From a virus, in the IMG/VR virus record IMGVR_UViG_3300033153_005857, positions 1 through 48,400 of that record: DNA of 48,400 nucleotides. One strand, written 5' to 3'. A program made the translations under genes and the position numbers. Shown piece after piece: positions 45,346-48,400 of this stretch (positions are counted from its first letter, which is position 1; the number at the start of each line of letters is the position of its first letter). The notes below the pieces were generated by a model. That model did no database searches. It was not told the DNA's origin and worked only from the letters and a program-made list of their open reading frames with translations.

Positions 45346-45458
45346 CGTTTCACCTTGTCCCATCGCACCGAATGACATTTAGGACACATTCTTACTTCTT
45401 CTATACGTGGCACCCATTCATGCCCGCACTGATTGCACTTATTTTTAGACATTGTCAT
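45342..45458 (-). CDS. Zinc-ribbon microprotein B, 38 aa
   Basis: KCNQCGHEWVPRIEEVRMCPKCHSVRWDK is a paralogue of the protein at 44219-44359 (about 70 percent matching positions in the core, by eye). Start could be ATG 45458 or the ATG at 45452. A 14-bp inverted repeat begins at its start codon. Coupled by four bases to the His-rich gene. Confidence 0.75.
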   Translation of the reverse strand: MTMSKNKCNQCGHEWVPRIEEVRMCPKCHSVRWDKVKR

Positions 45459-45494
45459 AAGTATCATTATACTAAAGGATATAATGATACTTAT
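45456..45494 (-). promoter_or_regulatory. 38-bp palindromic promoter element, copy B
   Basis: Perfect 14-bp inverted repeat ATAAGTATCATTAT (45457-45470) and ATAATGATACTTAT (45481-45494), spacer ACTAAAGGAT, total 38 bp. It overlaps the zinc-ribbon start codon and lies nine bases after the upstream gene's end. It could be an operator, a terminator-like hairpin, or a 5' hairpin that hides the start codon. Copy A is 44358-44395. Confidence 0.7.
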
Positions 45495-45503
45495 AATTAT
45501 CTA

Positions 45504-46343
45504 TTAAGTACTTACCTCTTCAGCAGATACCTCTCCAGCTGCAACCATATCAGATATAGCCCTGTTCTTTGCTCTTGTATGGGCTGTTGCATAGGTATCA
45601 TGTTCAAGATGTGCAAAGTTCCTCTCAGATGTTGAACACATCCCAACACCTTCAGTAATCCTGCCATTCGGCGCCATACACTCGACTTTGATTTTCCAAG
45701 TCCATCCTTGGCCGTCTTGGTGCGGTGTCTGTACCTCTTCAACGATCTTATCATTTAAATTGAAGAACGTTGCGAACTTGCGCCATGCAGATTTCTTCAT
45801 GAAATCTTTTCCAGATATTCTCTGTAAATCACTTGGTTGAAGTATGGCCTTTTTTAGGTCTTGGAATTCATTCCATGCAGCTATTGCTTGTTGCGCAGAT
45901 ACTGCCGGGCGAACTATATCTGTTGTAGTTGACAGTGGCACTAATGCACCACCATGTGCGCCTATTGGTGTTGTGGTTTCGTCTGGTATAGGCTCCGACT
46001 TAGTCTGCACATCGTCTGGCTGCTCAAGTGTCCCATCCTGTGCCTTGGTATTCACAATGATATCAGCCTCTGTCCTCGAAGGCATCTGGCCATCCTCTGC
46101 TTCGGTGATCATCTTCGATACTTTTGCAAGAGTATCATGTTCATCATCAATTACTACCTTCTGTTTGTTCTCCATAAAGTACACTGATGTTCCGGCTGTC
46201 ATATCTACTACAGTCTTCTTCATGCCATGCTCTTGTGTAAATATTCCAGGGAAGTCTGGGTTTTCTGTGAATCCTGCGATTCCAAGTGCCTGTACTATCA
46301 ATTCTGTCTTTTGTTCTGGCGTTGCGGTCATATTATCGGTCAT
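45504..46343 (-). CDS. Recombination (single-strand annealing)-type protein candidate
   Basis: Start ATG 46343 has AGGAGGAATAGTA before it. The 279-residue protein has an N-terminal variable part and a conserved-looking C-terminal core (about 165-279): FMKKSAWRKFATFFNL...CMAPNGRITEGVGMCSTSERNFAHLEHDTYATAHTRAKNRAISDMVAAGEVSAEEV. This core resembles proteins found in phages and archaea near recombination genes, which have a Rad52/RecT/Erf-like flavour (ATAxTRAxNRAI motif). Annealing function is an inference from motif style and operon context. Confidence 0.55.
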   Translation of the reverse strand: MTDNMTATPEQKTELIVQALGIAGFTENPDFPGIFTQEHGMKKTVVDMTAGTSVYFMENKQKVVIDDEHDTLAKVSKMITEAEDGQMPSRTEADIIVNTKAQDGTLEQPDDVQTKSEPIPDETTTPIGAHGGALVPLSTTTDIVRPAVSAQQAIAAWNEFQDLKKAILQPSDLQRISGKDFMKKSAWRKFATFFNLNDKIVEEVQTPHQDGQGWTWKIKVECMAPNGRITEGVGMCSTSERNFAHLEHDTYATAHTRAKNRAISDMVAAGEVSAEEVST

Positions 46344-46345
46344 TA

Positions 46346-46528
46346 CTATTCCTCCTGTTTGTCTGGACACAATGCTTTTCTCATTACGTCTGCAATAAAA
46401 TCAATGGCTTCAGCAGACAAATTATATTGTACTATGTCGACATATTTGCCGTTTTTCAAATCATACATCAAATGATTTAGTGTTTCAATATCATCTTCAG
46501 TTAATTTATCTTGACTAGCATATTTCAT
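46346..46528 (-). CDS. Hypothetical helical protein, 60 aa
   Basis: Start ATG 46528 (MKYASQDKLTEDDIETLNHLMYDLKNGK) is chosen because the longer frame to 46705 runs in the middle of the next gene. It is helical and acidic, ending three bases before the annealing-type gene. No family recognised. Confidence 0.5.
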   Translation of the reverse strand: MKYASQDKLTEDDIETLNHLMYDLKNGKYVDIVQYNLSAEAIDFIADVMRKALCPDKQEE

Positions 46529-46532
46529 TATC

Positions 46533-47099
46533 TCATACTCCACTGGCTGAATTCCTATATGCTGTTCTCTTTCTATCAGGTTTATCCCCGTATTTAGGTA
46601 ACCGCGGTTTTGTCTCCAATTCCAAATCATTCCACCAATACTCTTGTTTTGACTCTTCAGAGTATGCAGACACCACAAACACATGGCCGTTTTCCTTTTC
46701 AGCAAGCTGTTTCAATTCAGCAATTCTACCAGCAAGTTGAGAATATCTGAGCGATTCAACCCGAATTGTGCCGGGAGGATTTGAATATCTAATCTTGAGA
46801 ACCATTGTAACTACAATGTCCTCAATTTTCTCTTTCATCATCTCTGCCCTAAGTTGTGCGGCTTCATATTCGGACGGAAGTATCACCATTTCCGGCATTC
46901 CCGGGTCTTCTACCAAATCCTGTCCTACTTTTTTCCGGACATCTGCCAAGGTTGATCCACTACATTGACCCCAAGGTGACCCGGTGATAGATTCTAATGC
47001 TTGTGTATAGGTGAGATAATACCTATTTTCACTTGAAAAATGCGGCATTGGCGCAGGGGTATATGTCCCGGGTTTTTTGGGTTTGTTTTGTTCACTCAT
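46533..47099 (-). CDS. Hypothetical protein, 188 aa
   Basis: Start ATG 47099 (MSEQNKPKKPGTYTPAPMPHFSS) follows AGAGGTAATAATC. An alpha/beta core (EDIVVTMVLKIRYSNPPGTIRVESLRYSQLAGRIAELKQLAEKENGHVFVVSAYSEE) is preceded by a long Pro-rich N-terminus. It is upstream of and probably co-expressed with the annealing-type protein, so a partner in recombination is possible. No family recognised. Confidence 0.5.
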   Translation of the reverse strand: MSEQNKPKKPGTYTPAPMPHFSSENRYYLTYTQALESITGSPWGQCSGSTLADVRKKVGQDLVEDPGMPEMVILPSEYEAAQLRAEMMKEKIEDIVVTMVLKIRYSNPPGTIRVESLRYSQLAGRIAELKQLAEKENGHVFVVSAYSEESKQEYWWNDLELETKPRLPKYGDKPDRKRTAYRNSASGV

Positions 47100-47295
47100 G
47101 ATTATTACCTCTTGGTTGTGATTCACCATCACATGTATCACATACGCATATATACTGAAATGGCTTATCCGTTTCATTTGGTATACGATGATTGAAACAT
47201 GCTACATTATCGTTCGTTTGATACGGACACCCAGATGCTGGAATACTTGGAACCATGCGCAGGTCAATCTTAGATACATGCCTGCATTCCGTCAT
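47092..47295 (-). CDS. Cys-rich small protein, 67 aa
   Basis: Contains C-x(n) groups MTECRHV, GCPYQ, ACFNH and CVCDTCDG, enough for one or two zinc sites. Overlaps the downstream gene by eight bases and the upstream gene by 26 bases. Function unknown. Confidence 0.55.
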   Translation of the reverse strand: MTECRHVSKIDLRMVPSIPASGCPYQTNDNVACFNHRIPNETDKPFQYICVCDTCDGESQPRGNNHE

Positions 47296-47455
47296 TATAA
47301 TCTGCCTCCCGCTCTTGCCTGGCGATCCTGGCCTCTCTGTTAATCAGTTGTATTTCAGCGGTTCTAAGATCAAGTGCTGCATTGTCTACTTCTCCGATTG
47401 GGTTTCGGAAGGTGAGTGTTGCAGGTGGTTGTATGAAGTCTGGTCCGAATGACAT
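47270..47455 (-). CDS. Hypothetical protein, 61 aa
   Basis: MSFGPDFIQPPATLTFRNPIGEVDNAALDLRTAEIQLINREARIARQEREADYNDG is predicted helical in its second half. It starts immediately after the upstream stop (TAA ATG). No family recognised. Confidence 0.45.
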   Translation of the reverse strand: MSFGPDFIQPPATLTFRNPIGEVDNAALDLRTAEIQLINREARIARQEREADYNDGMQACI

Positions 47456-47734
47456 TTAGAAGCCCCCACACGGTACACGCCCTTCATCTGGACATATATC
47501 TCTATCACTTTCATTAACAGCATACACCTTGAATGATAACCATAATCCCGCACAGTAAGCACGATGAAATTCATCATACTCGCTTTCATGTGTTACTTCT
47601 GGTGCTATTGACCATATACCATTACAGATAATAGCAACAAGGAATTTACCAGAAGGTATCTGTGGCTGTTTATCATATGTGTGTATCTGTTCGCCGTGTT
47701 TTATTACAGCATTTACACCAAGATATGTTCCCAT
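47456..47734 (-). CDS. Hypothetical protein, 92 aa
   Basis: Start ATG 47734 (MGTYLGVNAVIKHGEQIHTYDKQPQ) with GGTGATAAAA before it. A beta-rich middle (GKFLVAIICNGIWSIAPEV) is followed by an acidic, Cys-containing tail. No family recognised. Confidence 0.5.
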   Translation of the reverse strand: MGTYLGVNAVIKHGEQIHTYDKQPQIPSGKFLVAIICNGIWSIAPEVTHESEYDEFHRAYCAGLWLSFKVYAVNESDRDICPDEGRVPCGGF

Positions 47735-47739
47735 TTTTA

Positions 47740-47880
47740 TCACCTACTATACAGCCTGGCAGCATCCAAAATGAAGTCGTGCCAGTTCAAGCCATGTTCG
47801 GTTCTTATCGTTTCAAGTTCGATCAATTCAGCGTCTGTGAATTCGGTGTTCATTAATTGACTATAAAGAAAGTTTGTCAT
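47740..47880 (-). CDS. Small helical protein, 46 aa (paralogue of 47886 gene)
   Basis: The product MTNFLYSQLMNTEFTDAELIELETIRTEHGLNWHDFILDAARLYSR shares the pattern FTDxExxEL...xxLxWHDxxLxxx with the next gene, so both derive from one duplicated ancestor. The pattern could be a ribbon-helix-helix-like or helical protein-binding fold. The two genes are five bases apart. Confidence 0.6.
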   Translation of the reverse strand: MTNFLYSQLMNTEFTDAELIELETIRTEHGLNWHDFILDAARLYSR

Positions 47881-47885
47881 TTGAA

Positions 47886-48077
47886 TCACTTCTCCGCAAA
47901 CATTTCTTCGATCATTTCTTTGGTGTGTCCTTTTGCAATTAACAATTCTGTTGCAGTCTTTTCACCTTCTCTGAATATCCGCAACAATAAATCATGCCAC
48001 GGCAATCCAATGAAGTTTTTTAACCGCATCAATTCTGCATATTCTTCGTCTGTGAACTTTTCATTTAAATTTTTCAT
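47886..48077 (-). CDS. Small helical protein, 63 aa; first gene of the right operon
   Basis: MKNLNEKFTDEEYAELMRLKNFIGLPWHDLLLRIFREGEK... is the longer paralogue of the protein at 47740-47880. It has AAAGGAGGATTATA, a near-perfect ribosome site, and its own TATA box. It is the first gene of a long coupled operon. Likely a regulator; no family name can be given. Confidence 0.65.
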   Translation of the reverse strand: MKNLNEKFTDEEYAELMRLKNFIGLPWHDLLLRIFREGEKTATELLIAKGHTKEMIEEMFAEK

Positions 48078-48120
48078 TATAATCCTCCTTTATGAGTTAG
48101 TTACTTAGTAAGTGCTCTTA

Positions 48121-48130
48121 GTATAAATAG
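48121..48130 (-). promoter_or_regulatory. TATA promoter of the right operon
   Basis: Minus-strand CTATTTATAC is about 45 nt before the start at 48077, predicting a leader of roughly 20-25 nt that contains the AGGAGG site. It lies just beyond the terminator of the tRNA transcript. Confidence 0.6.
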
Positions 48131-48138
48131 TTACTGGT

Positions 48139-48170
48139 AAAAATATGTTGGTGGTATTTCTGGCACCACC
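48139..48170 (-). terminator. Terminator after the tRNA
   Basis: On the minus strand GGTGGT/ACCACC (48150-48155 with 48165-48170) forms a hairpin, then ATATTTTTACC. It lies 30 bases downstream of the tRNA 3' end and would end its transcript. Confidence 0.6.
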
Positions 48171-48200
48171 TGGCCAACCTGTCGACTTAATGATAGCCGA

Positions 48201-48272
48201 AGCCAACAGCCGGAGTTGAACCGACAATCCAGCCCTTACAGGGGGCTTGCCATACCGTTAGGCCATGTTGGC
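48201..48272 (-). tRNA. tRNA-Thr (UGU), C at position 33
   Basis: A 72-nt cloverleaf on the minus strand. Acceptor stem GCCAACA/TGTTGGC pairs completely; D-arm GCC/GGC; anticodon arm AGCCC-CCTGTAA-GGGCT with anticodon TGT (34-36); T-arm GTCGG-TTCAACT-CCGGC; discriminator base T, and no CCA encoded, as usual in archaea. U73 and the G1-C72, C2-G71 start agree with archaeal tRNA-Thr. Position 33, nearly always T, is C here, so translation could be inefficient or the RNA may have another use. Other anticodon alignments break the stem. Confidence 0.85.
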
Positions 48273-48400
48273 AGATTAGAGGTGGCTTTCGTACCACCCA
48301 GCTACATTTCCATTTGTAGACGGACGAGTCCTTCACATTTACAGTGTCTGTGCAGATCGTCATAGAGCCGGACACACGATGAATTTTATAGGAGGTTAGG
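48273..48400. repeat. Noncoding spacer holding the right copy of the terminal repeat
   Basis: 48287-48400 is the second copy of bases 1-114. Two clear hairpins begin the structured region: GGTGG/CCACC (48281-48285 with 48294-48298) and CTACA/TGTAG (48302-48306 with 48315-48319). Reading across the circle junction, the gene-free region runs from the tRNA to base 596. Confidence 0.85.

Noticed and set aside
48187-48375. Minus-strand frame of 62 codons over the tRNA
   Set aside because: It runs through the tRNA gene and structured noncoding repeat and has no protein features.
48201-48400. tRNA as attachment site for integration
   Set aside because: No integrase or recombinase was found anywhere, and the repeat at the ends starts outside the tRNA; circular assembly overlap explains it better.

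Overview
The window is a complete circular replicon of about 48.29 kb written linearly: bases 1-114 recur exactly at 48287-48400. It reads as the genome of a tailed, HK97-type (siphovirus-like) virus or virus-plasmid of an anaerobic archaeon. Archaeal signs are TATA boxes about 25 nt upstream of starts, ribosome sites of the GGAGGTGAT/GGTGA kind, AbrB-type and ribbon-helix-helix regulators, DUF2341, DUF2227 and DUF2080-type proteins, a C39-free tail module with a short tape measure, and a tRNA without encoded CCA. Small 'CGHxWxPR...CPKCxSxxWD' zinc ribbons and an anaerobic ribonucleotide-reductase glycyl-radical fragment suggest a methanogen or methanotroph of the Methanosarcinales type. The host is an inference; nothing in the sequence names it. 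No integrase, partition system, DNA polymerase or relaxase was recognised.

Layout. (1) 48139-596, across the circle junction: a tRNA-Thr-like gene and about 700 bases without genes but dense in hairpins. (2) 597-2673, minus: very small overlapping genes, two near-identical promoters, a ribbon-helix-helix regulator and a membrane metal-binding protein that appears to start at ACG. (3) 2799-8701: a divergent gene pair of operons encoding a reduced conjugation-type (type IV secretion) apparatus: VirB4-like ATPase with an extra C-terminal domain, PrgI/VirB3-like protein, VirB2-like pilin on the minus strand; an AbrB-like regulator, VirB6-like channel protein and a membrane-anchored surface protein on the plus strand. 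(4) 8707-10871, plus: small accessory genes including two YopX proteins, an AbrB protein and a YkgJ-type cysteine protein. (5) 34180 down to 10868, minus: the virion block in the usual order: small and large terminase, portal, Mu F-like protein, (inserted HNH nuclease), ChaB/prohead protease/scaffold fusion, decoration-like protein, major capsid, head and neck proteins, lysis-like and receptor-binding proteins, connector, tail completion, tail tube, chaperone pair, tape measure, distal tail and tail hub. (6) 48077 down to 34239, minus: replication, recombination and accessory genes: a PrimPol-D5 helicase fusion, several nucleases, an adenine methyltransferase, an annealing-type protein, ASCH protein, many zinc-ribbon microproteins and a stand-alone NrdD C-terminal (glycyl radical) domain.

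How it may work together: the D5 primase-helicase replicates the circle, the annealing protein and nucleases process it, TerS/TerL package it into an HK97 capsid with a tail. The secretion-like module is not part of a normal tailed virus and could serve cell-to-cell transfer, attachment or exclusion. The best candidates for something undescribed are that module, the stand-alone glycyl radical domain, the large structured noncoding region beside the tRNA, and a duplicated 38-bp palindrome at two zinc-ribbon genes. All functional calls are from reading translated motifs by eye; no database search was run.
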